Source: Vibrio sp. HI00D65
GTDB lineage: Bacteria > Pseudomonadota > Gammaproteobacteria > Enterobacterales > Vibrionaceae
Assembly (NCBI RefSeq): GCF_001635455.1
Contig: NZ_LWEH01000091.1
Span: forward strand, 62,001 to 126,000
DNA: 64,000 bases
Reading direction: 5' to 3'
Shown: in pieces, positions 37,587 to 46,810 of the stretch
Layout: every line of letters starts with the position of its first letter
How positions within the stretch are numbered: position 1 is the stretch's first letter
Position numbers and translations under genes: made by a program
The notes under the pieces: model-generated
Told to the model about the DNA's origin: nothing
Databases searched by the model: none
What the model saw: the letters and a program-made list of their open reading frames with translations, nothing else

Positions 37587-39614
37587 TCAGAGATTTGAAA
37601 CCAATAATTGAGGTGTCGCTTTTTGTTGAAGGTAGATACTAAAGCGGCTTCCTTTACCCACTTCGGATTCTACGCGTATCTCGCCACCAATTTGGCTCAA
37701 GATACTCTGAGATACGGATAAGCCTAAGCCAGTACCGTCGCGCTTCGTTGTATAGAATGGTGAGAAGATTCGTTTTAACTGCTCTTCTTTGATGCCACAA
37801 CCTTCGTCTTCAACATGCACGATAGCACCATGAGATACGCCATTCTCAACCCACTCTTCACTCGAAATCGTTAATGTTCCCTGTCCGTCCATGGCATGAA
37901 TCGCATTCATTTGTAGGTTAACCAGAATCTGCAGCAATTGGTTTCGGTTTACTTCAACCGATGTTTTAGCGTTTAGGTTCGAAACGTAAACCATGTCGCG
38001 CTTTTTCGCCCCGGTTTTCACGAGCGTGATACTTTCATCAACGATAGGGTTGATGTGTTGCCACGTGATCTCATCCTGTACACCACCGTGTCGGCTATAT
38101 TGCAGTAAGCTTCGGGTAATATTTCGGATTCGGTCGATTTGCTCCATGATAGCATGGACCTCTTCTCCGACACGGCTGACTTCATCACCGAGCTCAAATT
38201 TTATCAACTCTACGTTGCCAAGAATCACTGCTGTTGGGTTGTTGATCTCATGAGCAATACCAGCGGTAAGTTCGCCGAGCGCTGCCAACTTCTCATTGAC
38301 CACCAGCTTATCTCTCGCTTGATTGAGCAGTTTAATGTGTAACTCAAGTTCTTCGGTTTTTTCTTTCAAGCTGGCGGTACGTGAATGCACTTTACACTCA
38401 AGCTCTAACGCCGCTTGTTGAATCTCTTGATTACGCTCATGAAGCAAATCCAGCATCTTATCGAACTGTTTAGCGAGTAAGGTAAGCTCGTGTTGATCAT
38501 CCAAGCCCAACGCACCGATACGTTTGTCTTTGCCCAATTGCACGAGCTTCACCACTTTATGAATTCGCTCAATTGGGTCAAAAAGATCCCGAGCACCACG
38601 GTGAACGATCAAACCAGAAGCAAGCAACAGCAACACAATGATGATGCTGATTTCGCCAAGGTTGGTCAGGTAGGTTTCAATGAGTGGCCAGATTAGATAA
38701 CCCGTATATAGCATGCCGATTACGTTGCCAAACTGGTCGTGAATTGGTTGATAAGCCGTGATGTACCATGCATCGTATACATATGCTCTGTCGAGCCACT
38801 CTTTACCCTGGTTTAAGACTTTAGAGTGAACCTCGTGAGAAACTCGCGTACCAATTGCACGCCCTGCACTGTCTTCACTGCTTAGTGGGACGTTTGTACT
38901 CACCCGAAGGTCATCAAGAAATACGGTGACGGTTCCTACATGACGGTTGAAGCCCTCTCTCTGCGGATAGATCAGGTTGCTGATTTGATCGACTAACTGA
39001 GTGCTGTTATTCAACAAGATCCCGCCATCAAGAAAGCCGATCACATGATCATGTTTATCTTTAATGGATACGACAGTACGGCTGACCAAGCCACGATTCT
39101 CAACGTCATGACCATTGAGTATCGGGACTTCCGCTTTTTTGGCAAGGTCACGATCTAAATAATTCAGTTCTTTACCGTCTAACACACTAAAGAATGACGA
39201 TTTATTGGTCAAATCTAAGTACTCGAGTTTCTTCGCTACGCTTTCAACACTGCGCCAGCGCAAAAAGTCGAGTTCATAGCGCGACTTATTCTCTGAAACC
39301 CAATGAATGAGTTCATCTTGAGGCACGTCGTTCGCAAGCTTCATTCGAAAGTTGTAAGACTCAGCAAATGCGCGCACGTTATAAGCTTGTTGGTTTTGAA
39401 TCAGATGAATACTGTTGTCTGCGATGTCGAGACGTTCATCAACATCGATCAAAGCGCCCTGCCAGGTATAGTGTACTGACCAATAAAAAGTGATAGCGAC
39501 AAGAGCACAAAGCGTCAGAAAAATCGGCGCTGATGTGAGAAACAGTAAGCGGTAGCGCACCATAGTTTTGAAACGGAACACCCACTTTGCCCACCAATGA
39601 CGTCTAATCGGCAT
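37587..39614 (-). CDS. Membrane sensor histidine kinase (Cache-like sensor), partner of NtrC-type regulator
   Basis: 675 residues. Membrane helices at about 22-45 and 321-340 enclose a 275-residue periplasmic sensor of double-Cache type (with RDLAKKAEVPILNGHDV and DAWYITAYQPIHDQFGNVIGMLYTG). HAMP and coiled coil (340-440) lead to the H-box LGELTAGIAHEINNP with H455, then N-box LQILVNLQMNAIHAM, DEGCGI and GTGLGLS. DctB-like plan. It overlaps the response regulator gene by 11 bases. Signal unknown; position beside tup and the shared palindromes suggest a link to tungstate or formate. Confidence 0.93.
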   Translation of the reverse strand: MPIRRHWWAKWVFRFKTMVRYRLLFLTSAPIFLTLCALVAITFYWSVHYTWQGALIDVDERLDIADNSIHLIQNQQAYNVRAFAESYNFRMKLANDVPQDELIHWVSENKSRYELDFLRWRSVESVAKKLEYLDLTNKSSFFSVLDGKELNYLDRDLAKKAEVPILNGHDVENRGLVSRTVVSIKDKHDHVIGFLDGGILLNNSTQLVDQISNLIYPQREGFNRHVGTVTVFLDDLRVSTNVPLSSEDSAGRAIGTRVSHEVHSKVLNQGKEWLDRAYVYDAWYITAYQPIHDQFGNVIGMLYTGYLIWPLIETYLTNLGEISIIIVLLLLASGLIVHRGARDLFDPIERIHKVVKLVQLGKDKRIGALGLDDQHELTLLAKQFDKMLDLLHERNQEIQQAALELECKVHSRTASLKEKTEELELHIKLLNQARDKLVVNEKLAALGELTAGIAHEINNPTAVILGNVELIKFELGDEVSRVGEEVHAIMEQIDRIRNITRSLLQYSRHGGVQDEITWQHINPIVDESITLVKTGAKKRDMVYVSNLNAKTSVEVNRNQLLQILVNLQMNAIHAMDGQGTLTISSEEWVENGVSHGAIVHVEDEGCGIKEEQLKRIFSPFYTTKRDGTGLGLSVSQSILSQIGGEIRVESEVGKGSRFSIYLQQKATPQLLVSNL

Positions 39615-41067
39615 ATTCAGAGCCTTCTGTGTTCCAATCTTTGTATTTGCGTTCTAACGTTTTGCGTGCAACGCCAAGATCTCTTGCTGCAGCAGATTTA
39701 TTGCCATCATGGAAACTCACAAGTTGTTCGATATGTGCTTTCTCCACTTCTTTTAGTGTCCAAGTGTTCGGATAACCTTCAGCAGCGTCCGTTGTATTTA
39801 AGTTTGGCACTTCAGCTCCGTGTGACACCGTCACTGAAATGCTCGCAGGCGCAGGGTCGCCATTTATCTCTCGCCAGTAGTGAGCTGGTGGCTTGTCTAA
39901 TAGAATGCAGCGCTCAACCATGTTCTTTAGCTCACGAATGTTACCTGGCCATTCGTATTCATTCATTGCCAAGATGTCTTCATGCGCCCAATGAGGCAAC
40001 GGCATACCCAGTTCACTCGACAATAGACGGGTGAAATAAGGAACAAGTTCGACGAGATCGGATGGTCGTTCGCGTAAAGGAGTCACATCAATCTTGAGTA
40101 CATTAAGTCGGTAAAATAGATCGCGACGGAAGTGCCCTTTCTCGACTTCTTCTTGAAGGTTTCGATTGGTTGCCGCGACAACACGAACATCTACGGAAAT
40201 CTCTTTCTCACTGCCAACCGGGCGAATGGTTCGTTGTTCGAGTACTCGCAGTAATGCAGATTGCATTGGCAGTGGCATTTCGCCAATTTCATCAAGGAAT
40301 AACGTACCACCGTTAGCGACTCTGAATAAACCTTCACGATTCTTCTTTGCACCAGTAAAGGCGCCAGAGGTGTGTCCAAATAATTCACTTTCGAGAAGCT
40401 CTGGGGAAATCGCACCACAGTTGATTGGTACGAATGGTCCAGTCCGTTTACTGGCTTCATGAATACCACGAGCAACTAACTCTTTACCGGTACCAGATTC
40501 ACCCTCTACCAGTACGGACGCTCGTGATGGAGCAAACTGGCTGATAAGTAGCTTGAGTTGTTTGGTCTTATCTGAGTTACCGATAATCTCGGTTTTTATG
40601 TGGCGGCTGACATCACGCTTCAACGCGTACTGCATTCTTTGGTCAAGGCGCTTATCCATACAACGAAGAACAGCTTGTATCATCTGCTCTAGGTTGAATG
40701 GTTTTAAAATAAAATCTGAAGCACCGAGTTTGAGTGCGGATATAGTCGTCTCCAGATCGGCATAGCCAGTCATAAAGATAACATCGGCTTTTCGGTCGCT
40801 ATCATTGAAGGCTTCTTCCCACTCAATACCAGAGCGACCAGGAAGATTAATATCGAGAACGATCAGGTCGAAGTGTTCATTGCAACGTAGCGTTTCTGCT
40901 TCTTCTACAGAGCCTGCACTCGACACTTTGCCAAAGTACTTACCTAGTGCTTTCTTTAAAATTGCCTGCATGCCAATTTCATCATCGACCACCAGGACCG
41001 AAAACGCCTGATATTGAGTCAAGGTGCTTGGATTGAGGTTAGAGGCGTTTGAACTACGTAAAGACAT
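39604..41067 (-). CDS. Sigma-54-dependent response regulator (NtrC family)
   Basis: 487 residues from the ATG at 41067; an upstream in-frame TTG would add 22 residues across a candidate binding site and is less likely. Receiver domain with phospho-acceptor D72 in LIVLDINLPG, then sigma-54 AAA+ core with Walker A GESGTGKE (189-196), GAFTGA (235-240) that touches sigma-54, Walker B GGTLFLDEIGEM, and a C-terminal Fis-type helix-turn-helix (DGNKSAAARDLGVARKTLERK). It is the nearest candidate reader of the GGGACATTTTGTCCC palindromes. The gene is divergent from tupA. Confidence 0.95.
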   Translation of the reverse strand: MSLRSSNASNLNPSTLTQYQAFSVLVVDDEIGMQAILKKALGKYFGKVSSAGSVEEAETLRCNEHFDLIVLDINLPGRSGIEWEEAFNDSDRKADVIFMTGYADLETTISALKLGASDFILKPFNLEQMIQAVLRCMDKRLDQRMQYALKRDVSRHIKTEIIGNSDKTKQLKLLISQFAPSRASVLVEGESGTGKELVARGIHEASKRTGPFVPINCGAISPELLESELFGHTSGAFTGAKKNREGLFRVANGGTLFLDEIGEMPLPMQSALLRVLEQRTIRPVGSEKEISVDVRVVAATNRNLQEEVEKGHFRRDLFYRLNVLKIDVTPLRERPSDLVELVPYFTRLLSSELGMPLPHWAHEDILAMNEYEWPGNIRELKNMVERCILLDKPPAHYWREINGDPAPASISVTVSHGAEVPNLNTTDAAEGYPNTWTLKEVEKAHIEQLVSFHDGNKSAAARDLGVARKTLERKYKDWNTEGSEYAD

Positions 41068-41091
41068 AATGATCAGCCGAAAGGGAAAGTT

Positions 41092-41106
41092 GGGACAGAG
41101 TGTACC
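41092..41106. promoter_or_regulatory. Palindrome GGGACAGAGTGTACC before the response regulator gene
   Basis: With flanks it reads TGGGACAGAGTGTACCA, an inverted repeat of TGGnACA and TGTnCCA. It lies 24 bases upstream of the regulator start and about 143 bases from the tupA -24, so it may serve autoregulation. Confidence 0.5.
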
Positions 41107-41136
41107 AATTAACCTTTTGTTCAACAGGGACAATGT

Positions 41137-41151
41137 GCGACATTTTGTCCT
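41137..41151. promoter_or_regulatory. Palindrome GCGACATTTTGTCCT, proposed enhancer of tupA
   Basis: Matches the consensus at 13 of 15 positions. Its centre is about 98 bases upstream of the tupA -24 element. Confidence 0.6.
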
Positions 41152-41240
41152 AGCTCATGTTTTGGCTTACTTTATCTCGTAAAATGACGCAGTTTTGTCC
41201 GAAATAACAGCAATTTAATGAGACTTGATGCATTATTTAT

Positions 41241-41256
41241 TGGCATTAAGATTGCT
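41241..41256 (+). promoter_or_regulatory. Sigma-54 promoter of tupABC-mob-moe operon
   Basis: TGGCATTAAGATTGCT has GG and GC with exact 10-base spacing and the TGGCA and TTGCT boxes. Transcription would start near 41267, about 100 bases before the tupA ATG. Confidence 0.75.
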
Positions 41257-41367
41257 TATAGGGAGAGGGTTTCTAATTACTATAATTGGCATCTTATGCA
41301 CGTGTCCTTCTTTGAGCCCTTTAAAACAGAAGACATATCATTCATTTCTAACAAAATGGACATAATA

Positions 41368-42174
41368 ATGAAAGCAATTCCCGTAACTATTGCAGCTCTA
41401 TCTATCGTCAGTTACTCGGCTAGCAGCGCAGAAGACACCACTCATATCAAGCTTGCGACAACGACAAGCACTTATCATTCTGGCTTACTGGATTATCTAC
41501 TGCCTGAATTCGAAAAAGATTCGGGTATCAAAGTCGATGTTTTAGCCGCGGGTACTGGCAAATCACTTCGCATGGGTGAAAACGGCGATGTGGATTTGGT
41601 GATGACACACGCACCAAAAGCCGAAGCTAACTTTGTTGAGAAAGGCTACGGTGTACTGCCTCGTAAACTAATGTACAACGATTTCGTGATCGTCGGCCCT
41701 GCAAGTGACCCAGCGAAAGTTGAATCTCAAAAAGCAGTGGCTGATGTATTTAAAGCGATTGCGACAGACAATATTACGTTCGTGTCTCGTGGTGATGATT
41801 CAGGTACACATAAGAAAGAGATGGGTATCTGGGCTCAAACTGAGATGGAGCCAAACTTTGGCGGTTACCGCAGTGTTGGCCAAGGTATGGGCCCCACTTT
41901 AAACATGGCGTCAGAGATGCAAGGCTACACAATGACTGACCGTGGTACGTGGTTGGCTTACCAAAACAAATTGGATCTTAAAATCCTTTTCCAAGGTGAC
42001 GAAAACCTATTCAACCCTTACCAAGTGATTCTAGTGAACCCTGAGCGCTACCCAAGCATTCATTATCAAGCAGCAAAAACGTTCAGCGATTGGTTAGTTA
42101 ATCCTAAAGGTCAAAAATTGATTAACGACTTTAAGCTGCATGGCAAGCAACTGTTTGTTGCAAATGCTGAGTAG
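41368..42174 (+). CDS. tupA: Tungstate ABC transporter binding protein TupA
   Basis: 268 residues from the ATG at 41368; the frame is open back to 41218, but that part overlaps the sigma-54 promoter and reads as non-coding. Signal peptide MKAIPVTIAALSIVSYSASSA. The mature part starts with IKLATTTSTYHSGLLDYLLP, where TTTS is the oxyanion-binding motif of TupA, followed by GTGKSLRMGENGDVDLVMTHA. It binds tungstate with very high affinity in the periplasm. Together with tupB and tupC it forms the importer that feeds cofactor synthesis for FdhA. Confidence 0.93.
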   Translation: MKAIPVTIAALSIVSYSASSAEDTTHIKLATTTSTYHSGLLDYLLPEFEKDSGIKVDVLAAGTGKSLRMGENGDVDLVMTHAPKAEANFVEKGYGVLPRKLMYNDFVIVGPASDPAKVESQKAVADVFKAIATDNITFVSRGDDSGTHKKEMGIWAQTEMEPNFGGYRSVGQGMGPTLNMASEMQGYTMTDRGTWLAYQNKLDLKILFQGDENLFNPYQVILVNPERYPSIHYQAAKTFSDWLVNPKGQKLINDFKLHGKQLFVANAE

Positions 42175-42385
42175 TTTTTCGCTTACGCGGACTAATCGCT
42201 AGCTTGTGCTAAATAGGGTTAAAGATTCACTCTTTGCCAAATAGCACTACGCTTAACTAGTCAGTAAACCAAACAAGTAAATAAATAATAGCTGGCCAAT
42301 AAGGCTCATCAATATTGCGTCAGCTATGATTAACATCAGTCATTACCGATAAAAAAACCTATTATCGATTCACACGAGATACTTC

Positions 42386-43084
42386 ATGACTTTATGGCAA
42401 ACAACGCTAGATGCATTGAATTTACTTGTGAATTTTGACCACGATCTGTGGCAAATCGTCGCGGTGTCCTTCAGTGTATCTTTGTCCGCCATCTCTCTAG
42501 TAATTGTTCCCTCTATCATCATGGCTTTCTTATTGGCCCACACGGAATTTCCCGGGAAATGGGCATTACTTTCTGTAATCAACACATTGCAAGCAATACC
42601 AACTGTGGTTATTGGCTTATTGATGTACATGATGCTCTCTCGTTCTGGCCCATTGGGCGATTGGCAACTGCTATTCACTCAAAAGGCGATGATTCTAGGT
42701 CAGATGCTGATCTGCTTCCCTATTCTAGTTGCCATGATGCACGGTGCGCTGCAAGCCAGTGATCGCCGAGCTGTAGAAACGGCACGCACTCTGGGAGTTT
42801 CAACCATTCGTGTTGCGTGTACTTTGATTTGGGAAACCCGTTTTCCTCTGTTGGCGGCAGTCATAGCAGCGTTTTCTCGCATTGTGACTGAAGTCGGTTG
42901 TTCAATGATGGTTGGCGGCAACATTATGGGAATGACAAGAAACATCCCTACTGCTATTGCAATGGAAAGTCACAAAGGTGCTTTCGCTCAAGGTGTAGCG
43001 TTGGGCATGGTTTTATTGACACTGGCATTAGCCCTTAACTTTTTCCTTTCGAGTGTGAGAGGAAAAGGCTATTTAAGAACTTAG
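42386..43084 (+). CDS. tupB: Tungstate ABC transporter permease TupB
   Basis: 232 residues with about five or six membrane helices and the permease loop DRRAVETARTLGVSTIRVACTLIWETRFPLLAAV. The FSRIVTEVGCSMMVGGNIMG segment is characteristic of TupB. Gap to tupA is 211 bases without a clear terminator; tupC follows after 10 bases. Confidence 0.93.
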   Translation: MTLWQTTLDALNLLVNFDHDLWQIVAVSFSVSLSAISLVIVPSIIMAFLLAHTEFPGKWALLSVINTLQAIPTVVIGLLMYMMLSRSGPLGDWQLLFTQKAMILGQMLICFPILVAMMHGALQASDRRAVETARTLGVSTIRVACTLIWETRFPLLAAVIAAFSRIVTEVGCSMMVGGNIMGMTRNIPTAIAMESHKGAFAQGVALGMVLLTLALALNFFLSSVRGKGYLRT

Positions 43085-43094
43085 GAACGCTGTC

Positions 43095-43814
43095 ATGAGT
43101 ATAAAAATAACAACGCAGCAAATTTCAATGCGCTACAAAGAGCGTGTTTTGTTCCACACCCCTGAGCTATCGATCGGTCCAAACGATGCGATTTATCTTA
43201 AGGGCGATAACGGTGTAGGAAAAACCACTCTATTAAAAATTCTGTCTGGATTGATTAAGCCGAGCTCTGGCCGTATTCAGTCACCGATACAAAGCTGGCA
43301 ACATAAGCTGTCTCCTAGGCTAAAATTTAAAGACATCATCTACCTGCATCAGACGCCTTACCTATTTGATGGTTCTGTGTACCAAAATGTCGCTTATGGG
43401 ATTCGCTTTAATAAAGAGAGCCAAAAAGATAAGCGAGCTCAAATTATTAACGCGTTGAGGATGGTAGGTTTAGAAACCCTAGCAGATGAACACATTTCTG
43501 TGTTGTCTGGTGGTGAACGTCAACGCGTAGCAATGGCACGAGCATGGATTCTTAAGCCATCAATTTTGCTGATGGACGAGCCAAGTGCTTCTTTAGACAA
43601 AGAATCTATTGAAAGATTGGTGATTATGGCCGAAGATCTTCTTCAGAGAGGCGCGAGTTTAGTCATTACCAGTCACCAAACCAACGTGTTAACCGATTTG
43701 TGCAAGAAGCAATGGTGGATCAAAGACAACACCCTGACCGAGTCACCGCTTCTGCAAGTAATTAAAAAGAACAAAGCACAAGAGAATATTTATGCTGCTT
43801 CCAACGCAAACTAG
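43095..43814 (+). CDS. tupC: Tungstate ABC transporter ATPase TupC
   Basis: 239 residues. Walker [14 protein letters not shown], signature [14 protein letters not shown], Walker [13 protein letters not shown] and switch His in ITSHQTN. Single ABC domain without TOBE part. AGGA precedes the ATG. Its 3' end overlaps mobA by 23 bases, which couples transport to cofactor maturation. Confidence 0.93.
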   Translation: MSIKITTQQISMRYKERVLFHTPELSIGPNDAIYLKGDNGVGKTTLLKILSGLIKPSSGRIQSPIQSWQHKLSPRLKFKDIIYLHQTPYLFDGSVYQNVAYGIRFNKESQKDKRAQIINALRMVGLETLADEHISVLSGGERQRVAMARAWILKPSILLMDEPSASLDKESIERLVIMAEDLLQRGASLVITSHQTNVLTDLCKKQWWIKDNTLTESPLLQVIKKNKAQENIYAASNAN

Positions 43815-44376
43815 TTGGGTTATTTTGGCTGGCGGACAAGCCAGCCGTATGGGCGGAAAAGATAAAGGACTCGTTGAGCTCAACGGTTCCCCGCTTATTC
43901 AATACGTTATAGACAAGCTGTCACAACAAGATGTCAGCATCACCATCAATGCCAACCGTAACTTAGACAGTTACCAAGCATTCGCTCCGGTTGTTTCCGA
44001 TTCCTTCCCTGATTATCCAGGTCCATTGGGCGGTATTCATGCTGGCCTTAAAAACGCGACCACAGATTGGGTCGGTTTTGTCCCGTGTGATAGCCCACAA
44101 ATCAGTGATGATCTCGTACAACGCTTTTGTGCGGCTGTAAAAGAAGACAGTGACATTCTTGTGGCTCACGATGGCGAATTCAAACAACCCGTGTTTACCC
44201 TATTCCACAAGCGTGTTCTTCCAAAGCTAGAAGCCTTTTTAGAGCGTGGTGATCGCAAGATTATCTTGCTCTATAAAGAGTGCGTCACTGAGTACGTCGA
44301 CTTCAGCGATGCACCAAATTGCTTTGTAAACCTTAATACGCCAGAAGAACTTACCCAATTCGGAACGCTTCAATAA
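43792..44376 (+). CDS. mobA: Molybdenum cofactor guanylyltransferase MobA
   Basis: 194 residues. The nucleotidyltransferase opening [22 protein letters not shown] carries the GTP-binding LAGGxxxRMGGxDK motif; later [11 protein letters not shown] and FVPCDSPQ with the metal-binding Asp. It joins GMP to molybdopterin to form the MGD cofactor used by FdhA. It overlaps tupC by 23 bases and its stop overlaps the next start by one base. Confidence 0.95.
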   Translation: MLLPTQTSWVILAGGQASRMGGKDKGLVELNGSPLIQYVIDKLSQQDVSITINANRNLDSYQAFAPVVSDSFPDYPGPLGGIHAGLKNATTDWVGFVPCDSPQISDDLVQRFCAAVKEDSDILVAHDGEFKQPVFTLFHKRVLPKLEAFLERGDRKIILLYKECVTEYVDFSDAPNCFVNLNTPEELTQFGTLQ

Positions 44377-46193
44377 TGAAAGATTCAAAACAACGCCCTA
44401 ACCTGCCGTTATTAGGTTTTGCTGCCTACAGTGGCACAGGTAAAACAACGGTAATTGAAGCCCTATTACCTTTGTTAACCGACGCAGGTTTGAAAGTTGG
44501 CGTTCTTAAACATGCTCACCACGATTTTGATGTCGATAAGCCGGGCAAAGACAGCTATCGCTTACGTAAAGCTGGTGCAAACCAAATGTTGATCAGCTCT
44601 CGTAACCGTAATGTCATGATGACAGAAACGCCAGAAGCCGAAGCTGAATTTGATTATCTGCTTACACGTTTCGATACGAGCTCGCTTGATCTGATTTTGG
44701 TTGAAGGCTGCAAGAACATCGCTTTCCCTAAAATCGAGCTTCACCGTGATGAAGTCGGTAAACCTTGGCTTTATCCAAACGATAACAACATCATTGCTAT
44801 CGCTGCAGACAGCAAAGTCGTATCTGACCTACCACAAATGGCGATCAGTGACTTAGAAGCAATTCGTGATTTCATCATTGAATACACTCAGTCATTTGAT
44901 CCTGTATCGAAAACAAGCAAAACAGCGGCGTGTTCATCGTCTAAAGACAATACACCGATTGTATGCTGCGATTCTTTCTCTCCCGCAGGTCTTACCGTGA
45001 CTCAAGGTCAGCAAAAGATTGTTGATAGCATTGATGCACTAGAGCTGACGGAATCTGTGGCCTTAGAACAAGGATATGGTCGCGTATTGGCGGAAGATGT
45101 TATTTCACCGATCAATGTACCTCAGAACACGAACTCTGCAATGGACGGTTACGCCATTCGTAGTGAAGACTTAGATCTGGATAGCTACCACGTTGTTGCT
45201 GAAGTTATGGCAGGACACAGCTACGACAAGACCGTTCAACAAGGTGAAGCGGTTAAGATCATGACAGGTGCACCAATGCCGGAAGGTGTTGATGTGGTTG
45301 TTATGCGTGAGCAGGCTGTTCAAGAAGCTGGCAAAGTTAGTTTCCCAGGCGCGAAAATCTCAGTAGGACAAAATGTCCGTATGGCGGGTGAAGATCTTGA
45401 AATCGGCCAACCTGTCTTTACACGTGGCACGCGAATCGAAGCTCCAGAAATGGGCATGATGGCATCACTGGGTTTCGGCACCTGCCCTGTTCTACGTAAA
45501 GTGAAAGTTGGCGTATTCTCTACAGGTGATGAAGTTCAAGCACCAGGTAGCGAGCAGAAACCAAATTCTATCTACGATTCAAACCGTTTTACTATTATCG
45601 GTATGCTTCAAAAACTGGGCTGTGAGATCGTTGATTACGGCATCATTGAAGATGACGAACAGAATATGATGGATGTCCTTCATGCTGCGTCGTTAGAGAC
45701 TGACATGGTATTAACATCTGGCGGTGTGTCTGTTGGTGATGCTGACTACATCAAACTCGCGTTAGATAAACTGGGTCAGATTAACTTCTGGCGCATCAAC
45801 ATGCGTCCGGGCCGTCCCCTTGCTTACGGTAAAATTGAAGATAAACCCTTCTTCGGTCTACCAGGTAACCCAGTCGCAGTAATGGTGTCATTCATCAACT
45901 TTGTCGAACCAGCGATCCGCAAGCTGCAAGGTCAAACAAACTGGACACCAGTAAAAGCGAATGCGATAGCTACTGAGCAATTACGTTCTCGCCAAGGTCG
46001 TACTGAATTTAGCCGTGGTGTATTCACTATGAACGAATCTGGTGTACTTGAAGTTAAGACAACGGGTAAACAAGGTTCAGGCATTCTGAGCTCAATGAGT
46101 GAAGCAAACTGCTTAATTGAAATTTCACCATCGGTTGATACCGTTAAAGTCGGTGAAACAGTGACGATCATTCCACTGCAAGACCGTGTTTAA
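44376..46193 (+). CDS. moeA: MobB-MoeA fusion protein
   Basis: 605 residues made of two parts. MobB domain (about 10-172) has the P-loop AYSGTGKTT at 17-25 and binds GTP to aid MobA. A linker with Ser/Lys (173-198) leads to a full MoeA (about 200-605) with NTNSAMDGYA at 251-260, MTGAPMPEGVDVVV and the active-site region TSGGVSVGDADY. MoeA inserts molybdate or tungstate into adenylated molybdopterin. In E. coli the two are separate genes; the fusion puts metal insertion and guanylation in one polypeptide. Last gene of the tup operon. Confidence 0.95.
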   Translation: MKDSKQRPNLPLLGFAAYSGTGKTTVIEALLPLLTDAGLKVGVLKHAHHDFDVDKPGKDSYRLRKAGANQMLISSRNRNVMMTETPEAEAEFDYLLTRFDTSSLDLILVEGCKNIAFPKIELHRDEVGKPWLYPNDNNIIAIAADSKVVSDLPQMAISDLEAIRDFIIEYTQSFDPVSKTSKTAACSSSKDNTPIVCCDSFSPAGLTVTQGQQKIVDSIDALELTESVALEQGYGRVLAEDVISPINVPQNTNSAMDGYAIRSEDLDLDSYHVVAEVMAGHSYDKTVQQGEAVKIMTGAPMPEGVDVVVMREQAVQEAGKVSFPGAKISVGQNVRMAGEDLEIGQPVFTRGTRIEAPEMGMMASLGFGTCPVLRKVKVGVFSTGDEVQAPGSEQKPNSIYDSNRFTIIGMLQKLGCEIVDYGIIEDDEQNMMDVLHAASLETDMVLTSGGVSVGDADYIKLALDKLGQINFWRINMRPGRPLAYGKIEDKPFFGLPGNPVAVMVSFINFVEPAIRKLQGQTNWTPVKANAIATEQLRSRQGRTEFSRGVFTMNESGVLEVKTTGKQGSGILSSMSEANCLIEISPSVDTVKVGETVTIIPLQDRV

Positions 46194-46243
46194 TCAATAA
46201 AACTGCCTAAGGTGTGTTGATTGCACTAAAGTTCGAATGTTTG

Positions 46244-46285
46244 AAGCCCCTTCTGCGATGGTTTAGTCGCAAGGGGCTTTTATAT
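46244..46285 (+). terminator. Terminator after the tup-mob-moe operon
   Basis: Stem AAGCCCCTT (46244-46252) with AAGGGGCTT (46271-46279), inner GCGA/TCGC pairs, then TTTATATTTC. Confidence 0.85.
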
Positions 46286-46411
46286 TTCTGAGCTAACCTT
46301 AATAAGTAACCCATTAACTCAGTTAAGCTTAAGATTTCTTACCATTACCTTGAGCGACGTACGGATTTTATGTAGAGTGCGCCCAAAGTAAAAATTCTAT
46401 TGGAGCGCATC

Positions 46412-46678
46412 ATGGCTCGTACCATTCTGTACACGTACAAAGACGAAGAAAAAGAGTTACTGTTTTCAAAACAAGAACACCGCACGATCCAAGAAGCGGT
46501 TGCTGATGCTGAAGGCATCGACATCACTGAGTACCTAAAAACAGAGCAGCAGCTTGAGTTGATTTCAGATACTAAAGCGGTTCGTAACTACCAAGACAAC
46601 TACTTCCGTAAGCTAGGTTTTTCAAAGCTTACGCTGAAGCAAAAAGAAAACCTTGGTGTTGGTAAAAAGAAGAAGTAA
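46412..46678 (+). CDS. DUF2960-like small protein
   Basis: 88 residues from the ATG at 46412, which follows GGAG (46402-46405) at a good distance; an in-frame TTG at 46400 is not needed. The protein MARTILYTYKDEEKELLFS..HRTIQEAVADAEGIDITEYL ends in a Lys-rich GVGKKKK tail, as I recall for DUF2960 proteins of Vibrio and Shewanella. Soluble, highly charged. Function unknown. Single-gene unit with its own terminator. Confidence 0.7.
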   Translation: MARTILYTYKDEEKELLFSKQEHRTIQEAVADAEGIDITEYLKTEQQLELISDTKAVRNYQDNYFRKLGFSKLTLKQKENLGVGKKKK

Positions 46679-46735
46679 TTTCCTGGTGAGCTTCGCTCTT
46701 AATAACGAGTTACTGGCTCTAATCACCAAACAATA

Positions 46736-46777
46736 AAAAATGCCGTAACCTCTTTCGAGATTGCGGCATTTTTATTT
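46736..46777. terminator. Bidirectional terminator between DUF2960 gene and nagK
   Basis: Stem AAATGCCG with CGGCATTT plus inner pairs, A-run left (46734-46740) and T-run right (46770-46777). Shared by the two convergent genes. Confidence 0.8.
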
Positions 46778-46810
46778 ATTCTGCGTAACTTGGTCCGCTG
46801 AAAACCATCA

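Larger units (their letters stand above)
41068..41367. other. Divergent regulatory region between response regulator and tupA
   Basis: 300 bases. Holds two clear palindromes (41092-41106 and 41137-41151), two weaker copies (41127-41141 and 41187-41201) and a sigma-54 promoter (41241-41256). The predicted tupA leader of about 100 bases does not show a molybdenum cofactor riboswitch fold that I can recognise. Confidence 0.6.

Noticed and set aside
37477..37596. Small plus-strand frame after AAAGGAGGTG at 37442
   Set aside because: The ribosome-site-like sequence is too far from the GTG, the frame runs through the hairpin, and it overlaps the kinase end on the other strand.
41280..41285. TATAAT as a sigma-70 promoter for tupA
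   Set aside because: No -35 box at a fitting distance and no TG extension; the sigma-54 element is better.
41218..41367. Longer tupA frame from 41218
   Set aside because: It would include the sigma-54 promoter, and the signal peptide starts at 41368.
41267..41367. Molybdenum or tungsten cofactor riboswitch in the tupA leader
   Set aside because: No conserved hairpin set recognisable by eye; a covariance model search would decide.
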